The position numbers were made by a program, and so were the translations under genes. From Aliidiomarina minuta (GTDB lineage: Bacteria > Pseudomonadota > Gammaproteobacteria > Enterobacterales > Alteromonadaceae): a DNA stretch of 64,000 bases. Below the pieces are notes generated by a model. That model worked only from the letters and a program-made list of their open reading frames with translations. It was not told the DNA's origin and did not search any database. Location: contig NZ_PIPL01000001.1 of assembly GCF_003987145.1 (NCBI RefSeq), positions 1,178,001-1,242,000 on the forward strand. The letters are read 5' to 3'. Positions 8,401-16,654 of this stretch are shown piece after piece. Position 1 is the stretch's first letter, and the number at the start of each line of letters is the position of its first letter.

Positions 8401-9473
8401 GCTTCAGTAGCTCCCTTATGTAACGGCAAAACAAGATCCAGCGCGCTTTGCCCGTTACCAGGTAAAGTCATCTGGTTATCTTTTAACGGGGTTACTCGTT
8501 TACCCCATTTAATAATACCCGCACCACAAGTCAGGCCGCCGCCAAATACCGCTGACACAATAGTGTCCCCTGGTTTCACCAGGCCGGTTTCAATGGCCTC
8601 AGTGAATGCAATCGGCAAAGTTGCTGAAGACGTATTGCCATACTTTTGAATATTCAGCATGGTTTTGCCTTCCGGTACCTTACACATTTTAGCCAGAAAA
8701 TCGATCAGCCGTTTATTGGCCTGATGAGGTATCAGCGCATCCACGTCATTCATGGTCAGGCCGGTTTCAGCAAATACATGTTCTACTGCTGCGCTCATGC
8801 CTTTAACTGCACGTTTAAAAATTTCCTGACCTTCAAAGTTAAAAGGCATCAGGCCATCAAAATTAAAGCGGTCAAAACTCAGGCCAAAATCCAGTGCCAA
8901 CACGTCGCGGGCATCAGAGTCACAGCTGATTTTTGAAGACAACAAACCACTTTCTTCATCACTGGCCTGCAACACCATGGCTCCAGCGCCGTCACCGAAC
9001 AGCACCGCGCTTTCACGTTTAGTCCAGTCCAGAACCCGGCTTAAGCGCTCGGCACCAATAATCAGCACGTTTTTATGCATGCCAGTACGAATACCCGCCG
9101 TCGCAAAATGCATAGCATAGAAAAAACTGCTACAGGCAGCATTGGTATCAAATGCCGCCGCACCCGTGGCGCCGATGTTCTTCTGTACTTTAGAGGCTAC
9201 ATTCGGAATGATTTCATCCGCCGTGCAGGTGCCCACTATAATGAGGTCAAGGTCCCGTGGGTCTAAATCTGCCGCAGCCAGCGCATTGCGTGCCGCCACC
9301 GTAGCCAGTTCTGATGTACCTACATGGCTGATACGGCGTTCGCCAATTCCGGTACGCGAACGAATCCACTCGTCCGAAGTATCCAGAAAAGTCGCCAGAT
9401 CTTCGTTTGTCATTATCGCAGGGGGTACGCATTTACCCCACCCTGTTATTTCTGCATACTTCTCAGTTTTCAT
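8379..9473 (-). CDS. 3-oxoacyl-ACP synthase III (FabH-like)
   Basis: 364 residues with the thiolase-fold KAS III triad: Cys114 in NAACSSFFYA, His250 in IPHQANKR and Asn280 in KYGNTSSAT. KAS III condenses an acyl-CoA with malonyl-ACP. The protein is about 45 residues longer than canonical FabH because of a C-terminal tail (LKDNQMTLPGNGQSALDLVL), and it is not beside fabD/fabG/acpP, so it is probably a second, specialised FabH paralogue rather than the housekeeping enzyme. Start ATG 9473 has AAGG seven bases upstream. It overlaps the SH3 lipoprotein gene. Confidence 0.88.
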   Translation of the reverse strand: MKTEKYAEITGWGKCVPPAIMTNEDLATFLDTSDEWIRSRTGIGERRISHVGTSELATVAARNALAAADLDPRDLDLIIVGTCTADEIIPNVASKVQKNIGATGAAAFDTNAACSSFFYAMHFATAGIRTGMHKNVLIIGAERLSRVLDWTKRESAVLFGDGAGAMVLQASDEESGLLSSKISCDSDARDVLALDFGLSFDRFNFDGLMPFNFEGQEIFKRAVKGMSAAVEHVFAETGLTMNDVDALIPHQANKRLIDFLAKMCKVPEGKTMLNIQKYGNTSSATLPIAFTEAIETGLVKPGDTIVSAVFGGGLTCGAGIIKWGKRVTPLKDNQMTLPGNGQSALDLVLPLHKGATEAWAKRES

Positions 9474-9518
9474 TCTGTAACCTTATTCTCTTCATCGATT
9501 CGCAGCTATGGACAACAT

Positions 9519-9546
9519 TTGGGCCTGCAAAACGTGACTGTATAAT
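9519..9546 (+). promoter_or_regulatory. Candidate promoter of the yajG operon
   Basis: A perfect -10 TATAAT (9541-9546) with a weak -35 TTGGGC (9519-9524) at 16-bp spacing, about 70 bp upstream of the yajG start, in the divergent region shared with the FabH-like gene. Confidence 0.5.
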
Positions 9547-9614
9547 AACAATCGTATACCTTATCGGATTGTATTCCCAGGTATTTAGCAAGGCTACTCA
9601 AACGAGGCTTTTTC

Positions 9615-10157
9615 ATGATAAAACAAATAATAACGGTCGTACTACTAGCACTTACTCTTACTGCTTGTCAGTCAACTCCAGAACCATTATCCCTTAACCC
9701 GGTAACAGAGGCTACCCACAGTGGGCAAAGCATAGTCCTGAATGTTCGTGACCAACGGGCGCAGAACCATGTGTTACGCCTGGAGCGCCACGATAATCCG
9801 GCGGAGTTTGCCATGGCCGAGCCGTCGTTGGCTAGTCTGATCAGTGACCGTGTTAGTCAACGCTGGACAATCGACGAGCAATCCAGCAACAAGATGCAAA
9901 TAAATATTAAAGATGGCCTGGTTATCATTAAACAAGGTACTTTACGCCATGACTCTGAACATCATGTGCGTATTCAGGTACAAGTGACCACAGCAGAAGG
10001 GGATCTGGAAAAAACCTTCCGTGGCCGTCGTGAGTCAGACGGTCCCCTGCGCGCCGACATCAGTGCGATTGAAAACGATTTTGCTAACTTACTGGCAGAC
10101 GTACTGAACGACCTGATGCGGGATGAAATCATTAACAGTCAATTAAGCGGACAGTAA
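9615..10157 (+). CDS. yajG: YajG-family lipoprotein
   Basis: 180 residues. Signal MIKQIITVVLLALTLTACQS with lipobox LTAC (Cys18). The mature domain carries VLNVRDQRAQNHVLRLERHD and a C-terminal RRESDGPLRADISAIENDF, matching YajG, an outer-membrane lipoprotein of unknown mechanism that in other gammaproteobacteria lies next to ampG, as here. It is the first gene of a four-gene operon (4 bp gap to the cyclophilin gene). Confidence 0.85.
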   Translation: MIKQIITVVLLALTLTACQSTPEPLSLNPVTEATHSGQSIVLNVRDQRAQNHVLRLERHDNPAEFAMAEPSLASLISDRVSQRWTIDEQSSNKMQINIKDGLVIIKQGTLRHDSEHHVRIQVQVTTAEGDLEKTFRGRRESDGPLRADISAIENDFANLLADVLNDLMRDEIINSQLSGQ

Positions 10158-10161
10158 TTTC

Positions 10162-10761
10162 ATGTTTAATAAATATTTGCTTAACAGCCTGCTGGCGTTT
10201 GTTTTATTCACCGTTTCTGGCCTTGCCAGCAGCCAGGACATTCAGGAAAACAATCTGTTCCCGCGGGTTAAGTTTGTCACCGGGCAAGGTGAGATGATCG
10301 TTGAACTAGACCGTATGCGCGCGCCGCTAACCGTCGACAATTTTCTCCAGTACGTGGTTGCAGGCAAATACGACAACACCATTTTTCATCGCGTTATCGA
10401 AGACTTCGTTCTTCAGGGCGGCGGTTTTACCCCTGATTTTACAGAAATAGAAACCTTCGATCCTGTCGTTAATGAATCGGGTAACGGCCGCCAGAACAAC
10501 TTCGGCACTATTGCCATGGCCCGACAGCGCCAGCCTCACAGCGCTGAAAGCCAGTTTTATTTTAACGTCAATGACAATGACAGCCTGAACCCCAGCTCTC
10601 GCCGCTGGGGTTATGCGGTCTTCGGTCGAGTAGTGGAAAACGACCAGCTGTTACGTGAACTGTCCGCAGTGGAAACCCATACCCATGAAGCAACCGGTTA
10701 TGAAGATGTACCAGTGGAGAGTCTTATTTTGCAGCGAGTTGAACTGCTGCCGCGCGATTAG
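10162..10761 (+). CDS. Peptidyl-prolyl cis-trans isomerase, cyclophilin type
   Basis: 199 residues: signal peptide (LLAFVLFTVSGLASSQD) then a cyclophilin domain with FHRVIEDFVLQGGGF, NNFGTIAMARQRQPHSAESQ, FYFNVNDN and WGYAVFGRVV. Short bacterial cyclophilins of this type (PpiA-like) accelerate proline isomerisation during periplasmic folding. Compared with human cyclophilin, the Trp binding cyclosporin is absent as usual in bacteria. Its stop codon abuts the ampG start with no gap, indicating translational coupling. Confidence 0.92.
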   Translation: MFNKYLLNSLLAFVLFTVSGLASSQDIQENNLFPRVKFVTGQGEMIVELDRMRAPLTVDNFLQYVVAGKYDNTIFHRVIEDFVLQGGGFTPDFTEIETFDPVVNESGNGRQNNFGTIAMARQRQPHSAESQFYFNVNDNDSLNPSSRRWGYAVFGRVVENDQLLRELSAVETHTHEATGYEDVPVESLILQRVELLPRD

Positions 10762-12378
10762 ATGAATACTCCAAAACTGCGCACCTGGCGCGACACGCTG
10801 GCATTTTACACCCAGCGCCGACTGCTTATTATATTTCTGCTCGGCATGGCCAGCGGCTACCCCTGGATTATGATCGGCTCGTCCATGTCGGCCTGGCTCA
10901 ACGAGCTCGGTTTTACCCGCGCCACTATAGGATACTTTGGTGCCGTTTTTGCCGCCTATTCAGTCAATTTTCTCTGGTCTCCTCTGATTGACCGGGTCAA
11001 ACTACCACTGCTCACCCGCTGGCTGGGGCAACGCAGAGGCTGGGTTATTTTCTGTCAGGTAGGCATTGCTGCCAGTTGTTTTTATTTATCCACCCTGAAT
11101 TTCCACGACAACCTCGCCTGGGCCGGTATGGTCGCGTTATGCATCGCCGTCTTTTCCGCCACCCAGGATATCGGCATCGACGCCTTTCGCATCGACACCA
11201 TAGGTTTGCATGAAGCCCGGGTGCAATCTGCAGCGGCCGCTATGACCACCGCTGGCTGGTGGACAGGTTTCGGCGCCCTTGGCGCTATTCCTTTCTTCCT
11301 CGCCGACCTGCCGGCCTGGGATTGGAACGATATTTATAAAATAATGGCGTTGGGTATGTTAGTACTCACCATAGGTACCTGGCTGGCCAGTGAACCGCGC
11401 ACCGCACGTGTTGAACTGCAACGCGAAGCCGAACTCAAATACCAGAAAATCGCCTTCGACAATCCCGCGCTGACGCTGTTAATGACTATCATGGCTGGGG
11501 TATTTATTGCCTCTGTCGTGTTAGCACTTAACTTTATACCGGGCGATCAGATCGGCGTCATTATCGGCTGGAGCATTTTTCAGGTCGCCCTGTTAGCTGC
11601 GTTTGTGAGCTTGTTGGTGAAACTACAAAAACGTGAGTTTGCACCAGCCGCGGAGGACCACCAGGGCCAGAGCATCAAGCGTAGTCATCGTATTATTGCC
11701 TGGATAATAGTCACCACCATAGAACCCATCAGCGAATTCTTTCAACGCAATGGCGTGCGCATGGCACTCACCGTGTTGCTCTTCGTGCTGCTGTTTAAAG
11801 TCGGTGAGGCCTTCTTAGGCCGCATGTCTATCGTTTTTTACCAGGAGATTGGCTTTAGCAATACCGAAATCGGTCTCTATTCCAAGCTCATGAACTGGTG
11901 GGTTACCATAGCTTTCGCTTTGATCGGCAGCTACGTCAATATGCGCCTGGGCATTATTAAAGGCCTCCTGATTGGCGGTAGCGCCATGGCTGTCAGCAAT
12001 CTGCTATTCTCAGCGCTGGCCATTATCGGCCCCGACAAAGTCTTATTTGTGACTGCAGTCGTCTCCGACGGCTTCACCTCCGCCTGGTCTACCGTGGCCT
12101 TTGTCGCCTTTATCAGCTTGCTTTGCAACCGCGCCTTTACTGCTACTCAATACGCATTGATGGCTTCCCTCGGCACCCTGGGGCGTACGGTTCTGGCTAC
12201 TTATAGCGGCGCTGTGGTCGATTTCCTCGACGGCAACTGGGCATTATTCTTTATGCTGACTACTCTGATGGTAATCCCGAGTTTATTCCTGTTATGGACT
12301 ATTCGACATAAAATACGGGCGCTGGAGACGGAAAATAAAGAGCGTCAGGACGCCCATGATCGTTCGGAGGCTAATTAA
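10762..12378 (+). CDS. ampG: AmpG-type muropeptide permease
   Basis: 538 residues, MFS family with many predicted membrane helices (FLLGMASGYPWIMIGSSMSA; AVFSATQDIGIDAFRIDTIG; VTAVVSDGFTSAWSTVAFVA). The AmpG family imports anhydromuropeptides released from peptidoglycan into the cytoplasm for recycling. The helix 1 and TQD.G.DA motifs are characteristic. A soluble linker of about 20 residues near 285-310 divides the two halves. It ends in a charged cytoplasmic tail (HKIRALETENKERQDAHDRS) and overlaps panE by one base. Confidence 0.88.
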   Translation: MNTPKLRTWRDTLAFYTQRRLLIIFLLGMASGYPWIMIGSSMSAWLNELGFTRATIGYFGAVFAAYSVNFLWSPLIDRVKLPLLTRWLGQRRGWVIFCQVGIAASCFYLSTLNFHDNLAWAGMVALCIAVFSATQDIGIDAFRIDTIGLHEARVQSAAAAMTTAGWWTGFGALGAIPFFLADLPAWDWNDIYKIMALGMLVLTIGTWLASEPRTARVELQREAELKYQKIAFDNPALTLLMTIMAGVFIASVVLALNFIPGDQIGVIIGWSIFQVALLAAFVSLLVKLQKREFAPAAEDHQGQSIKRSHRIIAWIIVTTIEPISEFFQRNGVRMALTVLLFVLLFKVGEAFLGRMSIVFYQEIGFSNTEIGLYSKLMNWWVTIAFALIGSYVNMRLGIIKGLLIGGSAMAVSNLLFSALAIIGPDKVLFVTAVVSDGFTSAWSTVAFVAFISLLCNRAFTATQYALMASLGTLGRTVLATYSGAVVDFLDGNWALFFMLTTLMVIPSLFLLWTIRHKIRALETENKERQDAHDRSEAN

Positions 12379-13280
12379 TGCAATGGGTGGTAGTAGGTAC
12401 AGGAGCATTATCTACACTTTGGGCTTTCGGCCTGCAACGCCAGGGTGAAAAAGTCACCCTGCTTACCCGGCACGTCGAAGACGGCCGACACCTGGAATTA
12501 ACTGCAGAACACACCGATGGACTTCAGGCACAGTCCTTTGAAGTCATCGGCGATCCTACTCAGGCCGGGCGCAACAGTGTCTGGCTTATCATTGTCAAAG
12601 CCTGGCAATTACAGGCTGTAGTTGATCTGCTTGCCGGACAGATACCGGACAACGCCCATGTCATCATCAGCCACAATGGCATAGGCGCTGCGCAGAACGC
12701 ACTGCTGACAACCCCGGACTGGCACCTTTACGACTTAGTAACCACGCACGGCGCCTGGCGTCGTTCGCGGCTGCACAGCGTGCATGCGGGACATGGGCAA
12801 AGCTGGGTCGGTCCTCGCCAGCCTGGGCTCAGCGCCGTACCTGAATGGTTCCAGCCGTTACGCGCCGCCCTGCCCCCACTGGAATGGGACAGCACTATAT
12901 TATACCGCCGCTGGCACAAGCTTGCTGTCAACTGTGCGATAAATCCGCTCGCTACCCTGGCTAATGTGCCGAATGGCATTCTGAAAAACCTGCATTTTCA
13001 GCAGGACATCAGAGCTATCTGCGAAGAAGTCGCTCTCGTTGCACAAACCCATCTGGGCAAAGCCTTGCCTGAGTTAAGCGCCGACCAGCTGGAGTCTGGT
13101 GTTTATCAGGTGATTCAGGCCACAGCGAATAACCGCTGCTCGATGTTGCAGGATATCGACGCCGGACAGCGCACTGAAATTGACTACCTGAACGGCTACA
13201 TCTGCCAGCTAGGCCAGGATTACAACATCCCCACCCCCGTCAACCAACGCCTCTGGCAAAACATCACAGCCCTCACGTAG
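12378..13280 (+). CDS. panE: 2-dehydropantoate 2-reductase (ketopantoate reductase)
   Basis: 300 residues. The N-terminal Rossmann motif VVVGTGALSTLWAFGLQRQG binds NADPH, and the ApbA/PanE C-terminal domain carries WHKLAVNCAINPLATLANVPNG with the conserved Lys/Asn, and later SMLQDIDAGQRTEIDYLNGY. The enzyme reduces ketopantoate to pantoate for coenzyme A synthesis. It is the last gene of the yajG operon. Its TAG stop codon (13278-13280) lies inside the first REP palindrome of the adjoining array, so the repeat has defined the 3' end of the gene. Confidence 0.9.
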   Translation: MQWVVVGTGALSTLWAFGLQRQGEKVTLLTRHVEDGRHLELTAEHTDGLQAQSFEVIGDPTQAGRNSVWLIIVKAWQLQAVVDLLAGQIPDNAHVIISHNGIGAAQNALLTTPDWHLYDLVTTHGAWRRSRLHSVHAGHGQSWVGPRQPGLSAVPEWFQPLRAALPPLEWDSTILYRRWHKLAVNCAINPLATLANVPNGILKNLHFQQDIRAICEEVALVAQTHLGKALPELSADQLESGVYQVIQATANNRCSMLQDIDAGQRTEIDYLNGYICQLGQDYNIPTPVNQRLWQNITALT

Positions 13281-13922
13281 GGCAGGCTCCGCCTGCCGTG
13301 GTAACATGCACCACCCGAAAAACCACACACCGCAATGGTAGGGCAGGCTCCGCCTGCCGTGGAAACCATCCACGTCCACAATCCACCACCCGAAAAAACC
13401 ACACACCCCAACGGTAGGGCAGGCTCCGCCTGCCGTGGAAACCATCCGCATCCACAATGCATCACCAAAAAAACCACACACGCAATGGTAGGGCAGGCTC
13501 CGCCTGCCGTGGAAACCACCCGCATCCACAATGCACCACCCGAAAAACCACACACGCAATGGTAGGGCAGGCTCCGCCTGCCGTGGTAACCACCCGCATC
13601 CACAATCCACCATCCGAAAACCCACACACCGCAATGGTAGGGCAGGCTCCGCCTGCCGTGGAAACCATCCGCATCCACAATGCACCACCCAAAAACCCAC
13701 ACACCGCAATGGTAGGGCAGGCTCCGCCTGCCGTGGAAACCATCCGCATCCACAATGCACCACCCAAAAAACCACACACCCCAACGGTAGGGCAGGCTCC
13801 GCCTGCCGTGGAAACCATCCACGTCCACAATGCACCACCCAAAAACCACACACCCCAATGGTAGGGCAGGCTCCGCCTGCCGTGGAAACCATCCGCATCC
13901 ACAATGCATCACCAAAAACCCA
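13277..13922 (+). repeat. REP array A1 (nine palindromes, ~75-bp period)
   Basis: Nine copies of the palindrome GGGCAGGCTCCGCCTGCC, each preceded by GTA and followed by GTGG, begin at 13277, 13338, 13414, 13488, 13562, 13637, 13712, 13787 and 13861. The spacers (AACCATCCGCATCCACAATG and a CACACACCGCAATG-like end) are also nearly identical, giving a 74-76 bp tandem period. All copies face the same way. The array starts in the panE stop codon and ends at the RAYT gene. Open frames through it are periodic and not believable genes. Confidence 0.95.
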
Positions 13923-14432
13923 TCACCCCGAAATATACGCCCACTCGGCAGGAATATGACCGGCAGCAACGTCACGATGAAAAGTTGAATATGGCCATAA
14001 ACCTATGCGCTCTACCAGGCCATGTTTTACTGGATTGAAATAACAATACATCACCTGATTATACAGGCGCTGTTCATTATGAATGTGATGCTCCCAATAC
14101 CTTGGCTGCCAAAGACCACTCCGCCGTTTTTTCTTCTCAGACGGGGTTTGCTGCAAAGCACTTTGAAAACCAGATAGCTGAGTAGTGCGCCTTTTTATCA
14201 TGCTTATCCGCTGCGGAATTTTCGGATCGTCAATTTCCAGCACACAATGAAAGTGGTCCGGCAGAAGTACAAAAGCGTGGATTTTAAATGGATAGCGTTG
14301 ATTGGTTTCTTTTAAAGCCTGTTTCAGGGATTCCCGAACTTGCGGTTGTAACAACACGGCTTGCCTTTTGTAGGTAACCACCGTGAAAAAGAACCAACCG
14401 CCGGATTCATAATAGCGGGAGAAGTTTGGCAT
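13923..14432 (-). CDS. REP-associated tyrosine transposase (RAYT-A)
   Basis: 169 residues of the Y1/HUH transposase family. LLPDHFHCVLEIDD holds the metal-binding His-x-His (about residues 60 and 62), and YNQVMYCYFNPVKHGLVERI holds the catalytic tyrosine region followed by the NP..HGLV motif typical of RAYTs. RAYTs nick and move or maintain short palindromic REP sequences as single-copy domesticated transposases. ATG 14432 follows AGGAAG; a TTG at 14447 is also possible. It sits between arrays A1 and A2, whose palindromes are its likely substrates, and is not bounded by IS-type terminal repeats. Confidence 0.92.
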   Translation of the reverse strand: MPNFSRYYESGGWFFFTVVTYKRQAVLLQPQVRESLKQALKETNQRYPFKIHAFVLLPDHFHCVLEIDDPKIPQRISMIKRRTTQLSGFQSALQQTPSEKKKRRSGLWQPRYWEHHIHNEQRLYNQVMYCYFNPVKHGLVERIGLWPYSTFHRDVAAGHIPAEWAYISG

Positions 14433-14544
14433 TTCGCTTCCTTGCAAAATAATGGTCTCTTAATTAAATACCCATTCGCCTGCCTTACCAGAAATATCCG
14501 CCATATCCGACACCGTCGACCATAATCTAATCCCCAGGCTTATG

Positions 14545-15391
14545 GTAGGGCAGGCTCCGCCTGCCGTGGAAACCATCCGCATCCACAATGCACCATCCAA
14601 AAACACATCCCCCCGCCACGGGAATCATCAAACACCATCCGATAATCTCCACACACCGCAACGGCAGGCACAGCCTGCCCTACAACAGATCACCCAGGCT
14701 TGTGGTAGGGCAGGCTCCGCCTGCCGTGGAAACCACCCGCATCCACAATGCACCATCAAAAAAAACCACACACCGCAATGGTAGGGCAGGCTCCGCCTGC
14801 CGTGGAAACCATCCACGTCCACAATGCACCATCCAAAAACACATCCCCCCGCCACGGAAATCATCAAACACCACCCGATAATCCCCACACATCGCAACGG
14901 CAGGCATAGCCTGCCCTACAACAGATCACCCAGGCTTGTGGTAGGGCAGGCTCCGCCTGCCGTGGAAACCATCCACGTCCACAATGCACCATCCAAAAAC
15001 ACATCACCCCGCCACGGGAATCATCAAACACCACCCGATAATCCCCACACACCGCAACGGCAGGCATAGCCTGCCCTACAACAGATCACCCAGGCTTATG
15101 GTAGGGCAGGCTCCGCCTGCCGTGGTAACCACCCGCATCCACAATGCATCACCCAAACACCCAACCTCCCGCCACGGAAATCATCAAACACCACCCGATA
15201 ATCCCCACACATCGCAACGGCAGGCATAGCCTGCCCTACAACAGATCACCCAGGCTTGTGGTAGGGCAGGCTCCGCCTGCCGTGGAAACCATCCACGTCC
15301 ACAATGCACCATCCAAAAACACATCCCCCCGCCACGGAAATCATCAAACACCACCCGATAATCTCCACACACCGCAACGGCAGGCATAGCC
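14545..15391 (+). repeat. REP array A2 (~160-bp period with inverted REP pairs)
   Basis: Forward palindromes start at 14545, 14705, 14781, 14941, 15101 and 15261. Between them sits an inverted relative, GGCAGGCATAGCCTGCCC, so each 160-bp unit holds a head-to-head pair (a BIME-like unit) with conserved filler including CAACAGATCACCCAGGCTTG. One 76-bp short unit (14705-14781) matches the A1 period. The last inverted copy is interrupted by the hairpin element at 15391-15509. Confidence 0.93.
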
Positions 15392-15509
15392 GAGGCGTGA
15401 GGCGGCAGGAGGTATTGGTGTTGCCAGGCGTCGAGCCCATGGATGGGTTCACGGCGTCCTGGCAAGGCAAAAAAACCTCAGGACACCGCGAGCCTCGGCC
15501 GAGCCAGCC
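15391..15509. repeat. Structured hairpin element interrupting a REP
   Basis: About 115 bp bounded by CGAGGC (near 15391) and GCCTCGG (near 15492). Inside, GAGGT pairs with ACCTC, TTGCCAGG (15421-15428) with CCTGGCAA (15458-15465), and GAGCCCAT with ATGGGTTC at the tip (15433-15450). It splits a copy that in the other units reads GGCATAGC then CTGCCC. Downstream of ribBA it could also act as a transcript-end hairpin. It looks like a small mobile hairpin; I cannot name the family. Confidence 0.6.
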
Positions 15510-16625
15510 CTATGCGTCTTCGATGAAATCTACAACTTCTAAACCGAAGCCGGACAGAGCGGAGTAGCGTTTGGGGGAGCTGAGCAGGTTCATTTTGTGT
15601 ACACCGAGGTCGGCAAGGATTTGCGACCCTACACCCACATTGCGTGATTCCTGGCTCAAGGTCGCACTAGGCTTAGGTTCGCCACGGTCTTCGCGTTCGA
15701 AATGACGTACCTGATCAATCAAATCCATAGGAGTTTGCTGACGGCCCAGTAATACCAAAACACCGCCCTCTTCGCCAATCTTACGCATCGCCCGATATAA
15801 CGGCCAGCTGCGACGAGTGGCACGCTCAGTAGCAAGCAGATCATTAAAAGTATCCTGCAAATGCACCCGCACCAGAGTTGGCTGATCACCATCTATTTCT
15901 CCGCTGCGCAGGGCGAAATGCACCTGACCATCAACAGTATCCTGATAAGTCACCAGGTCAAACTCACCATAGGCAGTCGGCAGTTTACATTCAGCTACAC
16001 GCTCGACGGTGCGTTCCTGAATAGAACGGTATTCGATCAAATCGGCAATGGTGCCAATTTTAATGTCATGTTCAGCAGCAAAAACTTCCAGGTCAGGACG
16101 GCGTGCCATGCTGCCGTCTTCTTTAAGTATTTCAACAATCACAGCCGCAGGTTCATAACCCGCCAGGCGAGCCAGATCACAGCCAGCTTCGGTATGGCCG
16201 GCCCGGTTCAACACCCCGCCTTCTTTGGCTTTAAGCGGGAAAATATGGCCCGGCATGACCAAATCGCTCGGCTGGGCATCTTTTGCTACCGCTGCTTTCA
16301 CGGTTTGCGCGCGATCTGCAGCTGAAATACCGGTAGTCACACCTTCAGCAGCTTCAATAGAAACCGTGAAGTTGGTCGCGTACGGCGAGTTATTCTGGTC
16401 TACCATTAAGGGAAGACGCAATTGCTGACAACGCTTTTCGCTTAAGGTCAGGCAGATCAAGCCACGGCCGTAACGGGCCATAAAATTCACCGCATCGGGT
16501 GTGACACATTCAGCAGCCATGATCAGATCGCCTTCGTTTTCACGATCTTCATCATCCATCAAAATGACCATTTTACCGGCTTTGATATCGGCGATAATTT
16601 CTTCTGTTGTATTCAGTGTGCTCAT
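15510..16625 (-). CDS. ribBA: 3,4-dihydroxy-2-butanone 4-phosphate synthase with degenerate GTP cyclohydrolase II domain
   Basis: 371 residues. Residues 1-205 are a complete RibB domain (DDEDRENEGDLIMAAE; YATNFTVSIEAAEGVTTGIS; FPLKAKEGGVLNRAGHTEAG), making the four-carbon unit for riboflavin from ribulose 5-phosphate. The RibA-like half keeps its fold (TAYGEFDLVTYQDTVDGQVH) but lacks the zinc-binding cysteine cluster and the ExR motif: the region reads LVRVHLQDTFNDLLATERAT and LLGRQQTPMDL. It is therefore probably RibB-only, and GTP cyclohydrolase II must be encoded elsewhere. REP arrays lie on both sides, and the TAG stop lies in a degenerate REP-like TAGGGCTGG. Confidence 0.93.
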   Translation of the reverse strand: MSTLNTTEEIIADIKAGKMVILMDDEDRENEGDLIMAAECVTPDAVNFMARYGRGLICLTLSEKRCQQLRLPLMVDQNNSPYATNFTVSIEAAEGVTTGISAADRAQTVKAAVAKDAQPSDLVMPGHIFPLKAKEGGVLNRAGHTEAGCDLARLAGYEPAAVIVEILKEDGSMARRPDLEVFAAEHDIKIGTIADLIEYRSIQERTVERVAECKLPTAYGEFDLVTYQDTVDGQVHFALRSGEIDGDQPTLVRVHLQDTFNDLLATERATRRSWPLYRAMRKIGEEGGVLVLLGRQQTPMDLIDQVRHFEREDRGEPKPSATLSQESRNVGVGSQILADLGVHKMNLLSSPKRYSALSGFGLEVVDFIEDA

Positions 16626-16654
16626 GCTTTACCTATTCGTCAGTTAACGGCTAA

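Noticed and set aside
13277..15391. CRISPR array
   Set aside because: Repeats and spacers are both conserved, the repeat is a long palindrome and no cas genes are near. Spacers are not unique.
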